Shown one piece after another: positions 36,308-49,135 of a stretch of DNA of 64,000 nucleotides. Position numbers and translations under genes: made by a program. Source of the stretch: Lates calcarifer (taxonomy: Eukaryota; Chordata; Actinopteri; Centropomidae); the NCBI RefSeq assembly GCF_001640805.2, contig NC_066855.1, forward strand, positions 1,349,660 through 1,413,659. Direction: 5' to 3'. Numbering within the stretch: position 1 is the first letter of the stretch; the number at the start of each line of letters is the position of its first letter. Under the pieces are notes generated by a model. The model was not told the DNA's origin and did no database searches. It saw only the letters and a list, made by a program, of their open reading frames with translations.

Positions 36308-39300
36308 TCAGAGATCCATGTGAGATGCGGTGCCATTCTACCACAAGTTCAGCTCACATCCCGTCATACTCTGTCTCCGTTAACACGCTGGTAACTCCTG
36401 GAGAGTCTGTCGGTGCGCTCTGCTGCTCTCCTCCTCCTTCAGGCTGTGCGCTCGGAGCGCATTGGGCACCCACCCCCTCCCCCCAAAAAACAGCCGACCA
36501 GTCAGCCTCAAAGAAATCAGTGGAACTAGTTTTTGCGTGACATCCAGGCAGTGCGCCCACTTACTCAGCCACCCCCGGCAGCGTGGGGAGAAGAATAAAG
36601 CTCTAATATCCGAGCCGGCCGGTGCGGGACCTGTCTCTCTCTCCACTCCACGGGATTACTGTGCGTCTCTCCAACACGGCTCAACTCACGGAGGTTCTCT
36701 CCCTCCCTCCCCCTCTCTCTCTTCTCCCCTTACATACCTGTGATTGGAGGGTCATGGCCCAACTCGCTTCCAATTCCAGTATTATTTATTGGGGGAAACT
36801 GGTGCGCAGACGATGTGCCAAACCTCATATGTGCGATTATCTCTCATCTGATTGACTGACTGACAGTCTGTATACCCATCAACAAAAACACCTGTATACC
36901 CATAACAATAACCAGAGGATCCAGTTAGTGTTGGCGTAGCAATACGTGAACAAGTTGGGGGCACGGTGAGATTTGGAACTGGCTTTATCACACTCAGCTG
37001 ATGCTCTAAGACAGATCACATACTTGGCTTAGTGGTCTGACAGTATTAGAATATTTTGAGCAGCTGCCAATAGACGGCTGATCCTGACCCCAAAGGACAG
37101 TCTGAGTAAACATCATTCAGAAATATCTGAGAATCATTCCACACCGTGAGATGCAGTGATCAGTTTTTCAGGAAGAGATACTTAAAAATGGACGTAATTC
37201 TTAAACAAATGAGTTCACTGTTTTTGATCATCACGAGCTGATGCTTTATCACTTGCATTAGCAGAGGAGTGTGTTGTGTTGCAGTCCCCCGGTTAGGGAG
37301 CTCTGCAATGTTGGCTTTTATTATTGCAGAGTGCGGAGCTAAGATACGGATAATAGCTCATAGGAGACTCATTAGTTCCCCCTTCCAACCACACGTGCAC
37401 GAGCATGCGCACGCACACACATTCATTCACACTCACAAATACGCACATACTTCATGTTCCATTTGGCTTACCCCTGTCATTATCCCATAGCAGATGTGAC
37501 CCCAGCCATAAAACCACTGCATTGTCCTGCAGTGAGAGACTCAAAAGATCTGCCATCCATTTTCTACAACAAGATAAAACTTTGTTTCGCTTCTCCTTCC
37601 TCCACAGGCCAAAACAACCTGACACCAGATATGACTGGGCTTATAAATGCAAATATAACACGACTGGTGTATAATTACAGGCTTGTTTACACGCCATGAC
37701 TTTGTAGTTTTCATCTCAAACTGAGTGAATAGGGAGATAATCTAATCTACTCTGACAATAATTGAGTACTGTTAGTCTCTGTCAATATTCTACACTGCCC
37801 CCTGTCTCATTAACACTTTTCGCCCCAGTTGTCATCAAACTAGAAAACTTCAAATCCTGTGAATATAAGTGAACTTGTTTTGTCCTCTATCACGACCATC
37901 ATCTCCCCGGGGGTTCTGCAGGTTTTATGCAGGGAATATGGGAATAACAGGAAAACGTCTCATTATTCCAAACTGGTCACCCCCACTACAAGCCTTGTAG
38001 TCATTAGCTGTTTTTGCGGTGTTACATATTCAAAAAGAGAAACCAGATACAAACTAATTGTGTATAGCTTCTTTTAAAATAGGGCGCACTGATACTGGAT
38101 TTTATTATCTACAGTGACGATATCTCCCATTTGGTAAAAAAAACAAAAACAAATGGAAGTGGAGGAAAAATCCCTTTTGGACTCTATGGTTTTCATAAGC
38201 AATCGACTACTGTAAATGGTAGTAGTTATATTCTAGATCAAAAAACTGATAAATGTCATGGAATACAAATTAAAAACAATAAATTTAATGTCATTCTACT
38301 GAATATTTGTTGAAATTATTACATTAGTTCTTGGTTAAAATAGTTTTAATGAAAATACAGTCACTGATCAGGTGAATCCTGCATAATACTGCTAATACTG
38401 GTAATAATGAGTCTGAACGGACAAACGTACAAACAATGATGGCGGTAAACTTTGGCTGCTTTCCGAACTTCAGACAAAAAGGAGTATTCTGATTAAAGTG
38501 TATAAGAAATACTGAGGTGTAGCACAAAAACACAGACAACAAAGACCACATTACATATTAAAGGAGTTTTTCTAATATAACCGTTACTTATTTGGGTCCT
38601 CTATTTTAATTATTCCTATTTACAAAAATGTTTTTTGTCTATGTTAGATGTAAAAGTTTTGAGTTTTTATATATTTTTCACATCCATAAAAGAAAATGTA
38701 ATGTAATGTCCTTTATTTTAATTTAATGGAGAATAATATGTAGTTATTGAAAGTGTACTTTTTACTGATCAGATCGATGTTACAGAACTAAAAAAATACG
38801 CCTCAGCTGGGAAAATAAATATATAAATAAATACATTTCCACTGCAGATTTCTGGGGGAAAAATATTCCCACACCAGTAAACGTCCAAAACAAACCAAGT
38901 AAAAATGCTACACAGAGCTCAACTGACCCTGAAATAAGAAAATCATTATGTGCTTCAGCTCAATAACACTTACCACCAAAGTCAAAGTTTCCCTTTATTC
39001 AACCTCGACATGACAAACATTTACATAAACTGAGTTTATACACAGACATTATAAAGCGATGAACAGCTATAAGTTGATATCTCTTTTCTTCTTATTATTT
39101 CCTGTTTATTTTATTCTCCAACCTCCCTCCATGGATCAGGAGACAAGGTCATCAGGTGAGGTTGTGTGTCTTTTGTCTGCAGTCGCCCAGCAGATTGTTC
39201 CGTGATGAAGTGGTCGTCTATAAAAGCGTGACCCCGGGGTCAGGGCCGGAGCCCGAGGCAGTGATTCATTATCTGACACAGGGCCAGAGCAAGCTGATTA

Positions 39301-40006
39301 ATACACTCCTGCATCACAATGTATAAAATCAGAAGGGTTTTAGACATGTTTATCTTTTTTAATATGAACTGGAATCAGCATTTACTGGCAATTCTGATTC
39401 CAATTATTTTTCAATTTTGGATGTTTGTGACTTTACAATTCCACTGTGCAGTATGCCTTTAATTTTTGGAAGCCTCTCTATGTTAACGCAGCGTGATCCT
39501 CCCTAAAAATCAACATATTTGTCATCAGCTTTATGTACAGCCTTACAGCCAGGTTGTCTGCATCCTTCATCCCCACCCTGAGTGACAGTCTAATTAGAGT
39601 TAAAGTAATGGTGTATGTAATCAAGGCTAAATTACAGCCATAAGTCACTCAGCAGAGAGCCTTATACCTGCAAGCCAATCACAGTCACAAACTAATGAAC
39701 CGCACTCACTGACCGCTGACCTCACCATCCATTTCCAGCATAAAGACCAGGTAGTAACTTCTCTCAGCACCACAGGCCACGTTGAAGCAGTTAATATTTT
39801 TATATTTTCCTCACTTATTCCTTGTTGGCGTCGAGCCATGAAGATAGACGGAAAGAGAATGAATCTTCAAAACCAACGTGCCACTGATGCCTTGTGTTAT
39901 ATTTTTTTTATTATATCAATCCAGAAACTAGAAGAGCAGAAATTAGGAAAAGACAGAAAAACAAACAATAAAACAGTGGAAAAAGGATAATTATTTTTTT
40001 TAATAC

Positions 40007-40360
40007 TGTTACTTTTATTTATGCTGACATTATATTTACTTATGCTAACGTTACATTTACTTATATTGGCATTACTTTTATTTATGCTAACATCACTTAT
40101 GCTAACGTAACTTATACTTAGGCTGGCATTACTTTTACTTATGCTAACATTACCTTATTTATGCTCACATAGCTTTTATTTATTCTTATATTACTTGCAC
40201 CTATGCTGGCATTACTTTTATTTATGCTAACGTTACTATTATTTATGCTAACATTACCTTGTTTATGCTAACGTAACTTTTATTAATGGTGCCGTTATTT
40301 TTATTTGTGCTAATAATACTTTATTTATGCTAATGTTACTTGTGTTCATGTTACTTGTGT
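40007..40360. repeat. Degenerate minisatellite, period about 20-21 bp
   Basis: About 16 copies of a unit like TTTATTTATGCTAACATTAC. The ATGCT word or its decayed form recurs near 40021, 40042, 40063, 40084, 40099, 40120, 40141, 40161, 40182, 40203, 40224, 40244, 40265, 40286, 40306 and 40326. Confidence 0.85.
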
Positions 40361-40390
40361 GCTTTCAACTTGTATTGCCCATTGATTTTT

Positions 40391-40392
40391 AG

Positions 40393-40419
<27 letters not shown>
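40391..40419. repeat. (AC)n microsatellite
   Basis: About 14 AC units, 30 bases after the minisatellite. Confidence 0.9.
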
Positions 40420-40423
<4 letters not shown>

Positions 40424-40888
40424 GGTCTTTTCTCATTATCTGCAAGAGCTAACTTTATGTAGTTGTCCAGTATCATTTGAAATTATGGGGTTTTTTCAGA
40501 TTAGAGAGAGTTCAAGAGTAAGTTTCACTTAAACTTGATCAGGGATCAATAGATGAAGTAGTAGTGGGCTAATCACTGTCTACAGTTCCCTTTATGTCCC
40601 TGCTTATGTCCTGGTTTGGAGGCCTGCAGGGTCACATAGTCCTGCCAGAGCCACACCCAGATCAGAGGCCTGCACCTCCTGCTCCCCCAGCACCTTCTCC
40701 ACCTGTCATTGATCCACACACTGGCCAAGAAACCACACAGTGCCCTAATGAAGAGTGTGAGTGTGTGTGTCTGTGTGTGTTAGTGTGCGTTTGACCCATA
40801 GGGTGAACAGGGATGAGAGGTAGGTGCCAGATCAGATCAGAGCTCTCCAAGAAGGGATAAGCTCTACTTATGCTGCTTTGGGGAGGGC

Positions 40889-40889
<1 letters not shown>

Positions 40890-40931
<42 letters not shown>
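40890..40931. repeat. (TG)n microsatellite
   Basis: About 21 uninterrupted TG units. Confidence 0.95.
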
Positions 40932-40932
<1 letters not shown>

Positions 40933-43900
40933 CAATTCCTTTGTGGCGAGCACTCGGGTCTTTTCATGTGTATATGGTTTAGGTTTTAATGAGCAAGGTG
41001 CTTCTTTGACCTCTCCATGTTGTAGCTGCAATGTATTGTAAAATACAGGTCACGGTCCACTGCTCTACCGAGCTGTTTCAATTAAGTAAGTCTGTAGGCT
41101 GTGGCCAGGGTTTGTATGTGAGCTTCACTTACAGTGAATGATTGTGTTTATTTGTCAGGTAGTAGTTGATCTCCATCTCTGTGATTACAGGTACAAACCA
41201 AGTCTATTTGTAGATAGTAATAATTCTCAACTCCAAAGAACTGTGCACAATATAATATGCTACGACCTTGCTAAAAACAAAAACAAGTTGCCTTACAGAT
41301 TAACACAGGGATGTTTTTCTTCTGTTTTGGAAGACTGAACTCATTAAACAACATGCTAGCTCAAATCTGGACAAATGTAAAAATAAATAAATAAACAAGT
41401 GTGAGCAGAGTGAAGAAAAAATTAGAGGCGCTGTGGTCAAGGGGTGGCGTTAAAACTGCCCTTAAATCTGAAAATCTTAAACAATTTAAAGGGACTATAT
41501 TCCCCATAAACCAAGAGGGCTGGATTAGAGCAGTAGGTGGAAAGTGACAGAGTGGCACCAAGAAAACTCAGCTACAGACAACGCTTTGTAGAAATCTGAT
41601 AAAACATCCTATAGTTTAAATGCACAATATATAAGCTTCAATCCAATTTTCAATGTCAGACGTTCAGGAGATCTTTACCGAAATATCCGCAGAGGTTTCC
41701 TCCTCCAGCCACATTTGAGCTGAGAGAAGTTCAAACCCCACTGGGTGTGACTGTTGTATTATTGATTATGAGCTACAGAGATTGTTGGACACAGCCCGCC
41801 CCCCAAATGACTTCATGGGTACAACTGAGTCCAACACCACAAACGCAAATGAAGAAACTGTGCACTATAAAAAAAAGCCACCCACTTCACAGGTATTAAG
41901 CCTTTAGGTGTGGCTTGACGGCAGACTGTATGACCTAGTTCGTTTGAAGCATACTGAGGTCTTTAAAGTGACCTGTTTACGTCACTGTATCTTGATTTTT
42001 CCAGTGCCTTGCTCAGAGGTTGTGCTGTGTTGTGTCTCCTCCAGAACGGTTAGTGAAGGGGGTTTAAAGGGTTTGCTTGGCCGACCCTAATCTGCCCTAA
42101 TGCCCTTCTGCTGGTGCCAACACAACTATCAGCACGGCTACATCTCCACAATGCAGCAGAGTCTGGCTAATCAGCTGAGCCACACCCTCTAACCCCTTTA
42201 AGTTACAAGATTAACACAGTCGAAGGGATGAAGACTTTTCATGGAAGGACGGACAACATTTACAGTTAGTTCAGAGGCGTGGACGAGCCTGCAAGTGCCT
42301 CACAACTCTGTATCGACAGTGTTTCTCTATGGATCCTAATGGAATAATAATGAATTGTAATTGCAAAGAGCCTCTCCCTGGGTCTCGATGTATTTTGGTA
42401 TTGACCCGTCGGCAGTCAGCTGAAGCATGAACACCTCACATTCCATATTGATTCGGCTTTTACAAGGAGAATCGGCCGCGTGATGTTTTTTTTTTTTTTT
42501 CTGCCATTAAAATGTATTATTACACTCAGGCAAGAGTAATCGTACGCACACGCATGAGTGCTCAGCAACACCCAACCCTCGCTGAGCATCGCCGCCGGAC
42601 TCTAACCACCAGAGACAACAGGTTAATGTCCTGGCACTCAGAGTGCAGAAAGAGATAAAGTGTATGAGTGCATAGGAGAGAGAGACAGATCAGGGAAAAA
42701 AAGAGATTAAGACTACCTGCTGGAAAGCCTGTCCTCATTTCCGCAGGCTTCCAGACACATCTGCTAGCATTGTTTAACATCCCCATTGTAAAAAGAGACA
42801 GATTATTGCTCCCCTTGGCCTCTGAGAGGAGGGGAGACTATGTAACGACATGGACGTTATCCCAGATAAATCTGTTGTCCACGGTTTGTACAGGGATATC
42901 TCTGCAAGGGGATTAAAGACACAGAGAGTATAGCAATATGGGAGTAATCCCATCCAGTTTCCTGTCTCATCTTTTATAAAAACCTGCTGTCATGGAAAGA
43001 GTGACCTCTCCTCATGAAATTGCGTGTGTTTGTGAAATTTACAAGCTCATTTTAAGGTTGATAGACGTTCTCCGTACCTAATGGACGTATCAATGGAGCA
43101 ACTGCTGTTTAGTTTTCTCATTCCACAGCGTACAATAGAGATAAATGAAAAGCAACGGCTCTCATATGGATTTGTGGGAATAATTATGCGCGCTGTCTGT
43201 CCACAGGCTTTCATATAATTACAATAAAAAAGGACTTTGTTATGGATATAAAGTGATTTAACATTTTAGACTCACATTTAAACAATAGGACTTTTGTTCA
43301 CGCTCATTATCATTCATTTATTTGCTGCAAGTGACCCATTAGTTTCCCATCTGATGGTGTTTTTTTTCTAGCAAGAGCAGAGAAACCAAAGAAACACATG
43401 CTGAATATTAGCCCATATTTATGTGTCAGATCACGGAAATGGGGTATGTTTAATCAAAATGTATCATGCATGGCTAAACTACAGTAGGGATTAAGTTTTC
43501 CCTGTGCATCTCCTAACACTAGATTAGCGCCCCCTTTGACCCCTGATCTCAAACAGGATTATACCCCTAATGTGTTTTCTTACCTTTCATCAAATTGAGA
43601 CGCCGGGAGTCCTCCTACAAGTGCTGATTCCCCTCACAGTAACTTTGAAATCCACTCATGTTAGGATATTGGATGATTGATTTAATTTTTTTCCGGGCAG
43701 GATTTTTGAATGTTATCAAAAAATTGTTTTAAATCTGGATCGTTTTCTCTCAATCACTATTCTTAAATCTGCTTCCTGAGCTTATTGCACTGAGACTCGG
43801 GGGTTATTGTAGCTCCAGGCATTATTCAATAGTCAATAGTGCTCATTCAATGTCATCCCCACGTCCACATTTCAACCCAAATATTCTCCACAACCCCCAC

Positions 43901-44464
43901 ATCAGCATCCGGACTCCTTCTCTTTCTCCTCTCCTCTTTTTCCCCTGACTCTGGTCCTGACAGCGTTAAACAGCCAGAGACTAATAACCCGGTTCATTTA
44001 TCCAGGTCCTGGGGCCCTCATCTCATTGGTCCTTAATAGGACACACACATATGGAGACGAAAAATTACACACAAGGGATGCATGCAGGGAACTCCGTATG
44101 GAGGCGTCTCAATCAGTAGTTTGTAGTATTTAAAGCTTTATATGTTTGTCTACTCACTGTTACGTAATTCTGTCTATGTGAGTTCTTTTTCTTAAATTAA
44201 TTAAATTTACCAGGCAGCTAGATGAAGTGAAGAGTTAACAGTTAACTATTATTTGTGTTTTTCTGCTTTGTGTTTGAGTTGGCACGACTGTATCTGAGCA
44301 GCACAAGACGACAAACGAGAGTTCTCTTTAACAATTTTTGTTTTTGCTAAATGGCCCAAATTCGACTGGACACCCCACAGCTCCTAATTATACAGTGGAA
44401 ATAATCCGATCTTGTAAAGAGGTTAAGAATGAAGGACAGCTTTACACATTTTCCTTGTGGTTTC

Positions 44465-44489
44465 TGTGTGTGTGTGTGTGTGTGTGTGT
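44465..44489. repeat. (TG)n microsatellite
   Basis: About 12 TG units. Confidence 0.9.
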
Positions 44490-44634
44490 TTTCCCCTGTG
44501 AATGCCAGCTGTAGGGAGTGTATTCCCACTGAGACAGAAGCTGACTGAGCTGTGACATATGCTGCTCTCACTTAATGGACACACACATGGAGACAACTAC
44601 TCACTTGTATGTACACAATAAACAGACTCACAAA

Positions 44635-44658
44635 CACACACACACACACACACACACA
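44635..44658. repeat. (CA)n microsatellite
   Basis: About 12 CA units. Confidence 0.9.
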
Positions 44659-44804
44659 GTCTAATCGGTGGTGAGGCAACCATTTACGGTCACTGACAGA
44701 AGGTTATTGAGGACACTACAGTGAACATGTTTACTGTTTCTGACTTAATTGTGTGACACTTACAGACAAGATAAGACTGAAGGGATGAGCTGTACTTGCT
44801 AACC

Positions 44805-44990
44805 ACATATTGGTTTTAAGTCTGTGGGTGCTAACGTTAGCCAGCTAACCTAGCTGGCTAATGTTAGTGCCAGCTAGCATCAAACTTGTCAACTGCAATA
44901 ATTTCCTCCTCTCTTTCTCATCACAAGGAAAACGGTACAATGACACCTGAATCGGTTTTGTGTACTGCGCCATCTTGAAAACAAGTGAGT
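44805..44990. mobile_element. Dispersed repeat related to 29700-29905
   Basis: GGTGCTAACGTTAGCCAGCT and GCTGGCTAATGTTAGTGCC are arranged as a small inverted pair, followed by CATCAAACTTGTCAACTGCA as at 29780-29830. Confidence 0.5.
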
Positions 44991-47122
44991 CTAGGTAGAG
45001 TTGGACCCATAAACAGTATTTTTGTCGGTCGTCACGTCACGACTAACCAAGTGGATTGGAGTTGTGATTCCATGTAATGAGCCCATTCTCCATTTATCTT
45101 GTTTTAAATGAATCCTTTTTTGGGGTGGGACCCAAACATTGCTCTTTCTGATTAAAGCACTTAATCTGACCGAAGTGCTGGTGCTGGAGACTGGTTTCAC
45201 TCAGGAGCTTTCATTCACTCATTTAGTATTTTATTGGAAACTGTGGATAAATCCAAACTATATATGAACACAAATCTCAACTCAACCAAAATCACTCCTG
45301 TCTCCAAGGCAGCTTTGCCTCTGAGAAATATTTGTAGAGCTAAAATCCTAGTCTGCCAATATTTGCCTTCAACCCAGTTGAGTAAAAGAGTAAATAACAT
45401 CATGGGATTCTAATTAAAACATTTTTCTTATAAAAGATGCATACTTGTAATTTTAACCCGATTGAACAAAATTCTTGTAGATATACAAGCTATTCCTGTA
45501 TGATTTTATAGAATTTATTGAATGATTTTCTATTAAAAAATGGTCTTCATGCTTTTAATTTCCCTGTTTAAGGCATGCCTAAGCTGCTCAAAGCCTGCCT
45601 TGCCATTATCTACATACTCTAATACTCCCACAGAGACCAGAGTGGTTTGCCATTATTTCAGCTGAGCAGAGGAGATCACAGCCAGCAGTTCCTCCATCGA
45701 TCCCCAAGTCCCCTGAGTCCAACACTGCTTCTACCAATGTCCCTGTGGTGACTGCTATAGCCTGGCCTCCATCAGGACTGATAACAATCCCAGATTCATC
45801 AAATGGCAATAGGTTGATACATTAGATTTTTAACAAATTTATGCTGACATATACAAACAAAACATAGTTTGTGTAGAGCATTTGTTCAAAATGATCTTAA
45901 GAATGCTATAGACATGTATGATATGTGAAAACTGCATGTTAAATTAGCAGTAACTACAAAACTACCACCTCACCCTGATAATCTAATCTAATAATCTAAT
46001 AAATCAACTACACCACAGTCACATGACGTCAATGTCTCCACCACTAAGCTTCCAACTGGTCATTTCATTTAGCTCTGAGCTCTTCTACAAAAGCCTTTCT
46101 TCTTAGAAAGTTAGTGAGAGTTTGAAAGAGCGTGAGTAGAAACACAACGAGGCTGTAAAGGTGGACTGGTGAGTAGATGGGTTTTCATGTTAACGTCCCC
46201 GACAACCTCTGTAGTCTCATTTAGACACTCGTTAGCAACCGCCTTTTTTAAACTTAAAAAAGTCACAAGTGGGGTATTTTTTGATGTATTTATGTAGGAT
46301 AAAACGTGAACATGTCTTGAGCTTGTGTTAAAACTGCAGTCCTAATTTTGGGAATTTAACCAAAAACCCATTGACTTTGGGATGAGGGTACAGGAAATGC
46401 TAAAATGCTAACATACTTCCTGGTTTTAGGACTCATTCCTGCACCACTCTATTACATGTAGCAGTAGCCACATTCCATCACGATGGAGAATTAAACTGCT
46501 AAGACTGCTAACCACTAATGTAACTAGTTTAGCACTGTAGCCTCAAGCCTTGTTTCGGCTTGAAGCTTGAGGCCACTTTAGCCACCATTAGCATAACACA
46601 CTCGAACCGTTGCACCTTTGGGAACACTGTTGGTTCCATTGATACTTTTTAAATACAATCCATTAGCATTATAAGAGTGTAATACTAAATTGGTGGCGTA
46701 CTCTTTTATGCAGTGTTAGAGATGTTTTGAGGTAATCAGTTTGAAAGCACCTCGAAGATCACCAACTGATCAGTCCGTCTTCCCATGGTTTATCGAATAG
46801 CTTAAAGTGTGGGAAACGTGTTGAAATGTCCCTTTAAACATCATCTGAATAACAGCTTCCTGAATGGGAGCACATGCACACAACAGAGGCCACGTTCTTT
46901 GCTCCATTATACAGCCGGGTCCCAGTAACTCGTTACAAAGATTACCCAACAGCCCACATGGCCTCCATTCACAAATCCAAAATAACCCGTCCTGCCTGCA
47001 GCGGCAGCACGGCTCCAGCCAGCCAATCAAAGGGCAGAGTTCCACCGGCATAAACACAACGGTTACCAGCCGCTCTTTTCATAACCAGTGATCCGAGACC
47101 AGTTAGCGGCCATGTAAAAGAC

Positions 47123-47144
47123 GCACACACACACACACACACAC
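47123..47144. repeat. (CA)n microsatellite
   Basis: About 11 CA units. Confidence 0.9.
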
Positions 47145-47525
47145 TGACGGGTACAAACACACACTCATTGGACCTTTTAGCGAGTACATAAAGAAACGTG
47201 CTGTCAGCCCTGTGCAACAGAACAAAAGTCTTCTTAACAGGCAATTAGGATTCCTGCTTCTGTCCTTGTCTACATCCATGCATGCTTTCCCTCTCTCTAC
47301 AGTATTCTTCCCATTCCTGCTCTGATCCCCCTCTTCCATCCATGTCCTCCTCCCATCCACCCCGCAAACTAAACCTCCTTCAAGCCTGTTTACACTGTCA
47401 GATCCTGCTAGGACCCAAAGACTCCAAAAGAGACAGGACACCAAAATAAATTTAGACAAGGACCAGTGGATGTGAAGTGACTGAGGGCTAAAAATCTGTA
47501 GGTTACGTTTAAAAAGGTTTTGTGT

Positions 47526-48172
47526 ATGTAATGGCTAACTGATTTTCATTTTGGAGTGGGAAAACAGAAAACAGATGACGATCCTTTTCTCGTTTTAGAA
47601 TAGAAAACCAATCTTCGTTTTGGGATAACAAAATCAGAAAACAAAGAACATTTTGTTTTATATTAGCACCAGGAAAATGAGAAATCAGTTATGGGCTTAA
47701 AAACCATCTGTTTCATTGTGCGTTATTTTTATATTTCCCCAGAAGTCACCAAATGAATGATAGCACAGGATCCCCATAAGCTAGCACAGTTCCTAAGGTG
47801 AAAATAGATTAGCAAGAAACACTCAGCTATGAGTTCATATCTTCATATTTCAGTTGTCAATCCTTTTCTGCACTGCCCAAAATTTTGGAAAATAGCTAGC
47901 TAAGGTCATCTATTTTCACTTTAGCTTGGTGAAGATAGGTAGCTATGGCTAGCTTTATTTGCCTTAGTTGGGCAGCACAAAAAAGGACTGAGCTAGCTAA
48001 CGGGGATCTTGTGCTATCATTCATTAGGTGACTCCTGAGGCAAAATAATGGTTTTTCATCCCACAACTTATTTATTACTTATTTTTAAAAACTAGTTGTC
48101 CTTTGTTTTCCGAAAACAGCTTGTCATCTGTTTTCTGTTTTCCCACTCCAAAATCAGTTGGCCGTTATGTAC
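47526..48172. mobile_element. Long nested fold-back (inverted-repeat) element, ~650 bp
   Basis: The outer arms share GGAGTGGGAAAACAGAAAAC, then AGATGAC (left 47553-47579; complement at 48122-48150) and the end AAYGGCYAACTGATTTT. An inner pair shares AATGAATGATAGCACA and GATCCCC (47754-47775; complement 48001-48024). A third pair, CTTTTCTGCACTGCCCAA and TTGGGCAGCACAAAAAAGG, lies between. No coding capacity. Confidence 0.75.
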
Positions 48173-48224
48173 ACGGACCAAACCGAAACAGTGTAAATCC
48201 TGTATGACTGGCAGTCTCATTGCC

Positions 48225-48430
48225 ACAAAGCCTATTTCACCTTCTGTTGTGATGAGAGAACCAGTGAAGACTTGTTTTACAGATGCAATTTTACCTTAAT
48301 GTTTCCCCTGGTGACACTAAACTTATGTGTTTCACTCCACAAGGCACAAAGAGGCCCATTGATATTGACAGACTCTACCAATTATGTGTATTTTAGCACT
48401 TGGAAACAGTCTCTTTGTTAATTATGTGGT
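48225..48430 (+). repeat. Local direct duplication, copy 1
   Basis: Contains GTTTCCCCTGGTGACACTAA and TTTCACTCCACAAGGCAC, also found at 48975-49135. Confidence 0.7.
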
Positions 48431-48974
48431 TTTGGTGTATAGTACATTAAAGTCAAATTAAAATTTTAATCGTCCTCACTCTTCATTGAAGGGAATAACT
48501 ATGACATTAGCAGCCTTCATTTTCATTTCTCCAGTAGGTTTATGACCAAACAACTGCAGAGCAAGTGAAAACACAGTAAAACACTAAACTAAGATGCTGA
48601 ACATCGTAAACATCAGCATGTCATGTTAGCATTGTCTTGTTAGCATGCTGACAATAACATGTTTTATTTAAGTTTATTCAAAGTAATTAAGGATTATAAT
48701 GTTGTCTATTCTGGTTTATATCAAGATGAATAATGAAAGAGAATTTTTGTCCCAAATTAAGAATAGAAGCCAATAACTGAAGCCAAAATACTGAAATTAA
48801 ATGTTTTTGTCTTGCAAATTGAAAGTCAAAGACGGATATCTAACTAAAATTAACAATTAGGATAAACTTCCTTATTAAGATGACACATTTACTTTCCAAT
48901 CCAGTCCATACTCAACACTAGCCAGACTGGGTTTAAATCAGGTTATAAGATAATCTCACTAATTTAAAAGAAAC

Positions 48975-49135
48975 TCTCCATAAAGCCTGTTTCACCTTTG
49001 GTTTTTATGAGGCGTACTGTTGAACCTTAACGTTTCCCCTGGTGACACTAAGTTTATGTTTCACTCCACAGGCACAGGGAGGCCTATTGGTGGTTATATT
49101 GTCATTTTGTGCTCAGAGGAAACCTCTTTGTTCGT
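48975..49135 (+). repeat. Local direct duplication, copy 2
   Basis: Contains GTTTCCCCTGGTGACACTAA and TTTCACTCCACAGGCAC in the same order as copy 1, about 730 bases away. Confidence 0.7.

Noticed and set aside
46543..46574. Hairpin with GCCTCAAGCC and GGCTTGAAGCTTGAGGC
   Set aside because: A ~9-bp stem with an irregular arm; too weak to call a microRNA or terminator.
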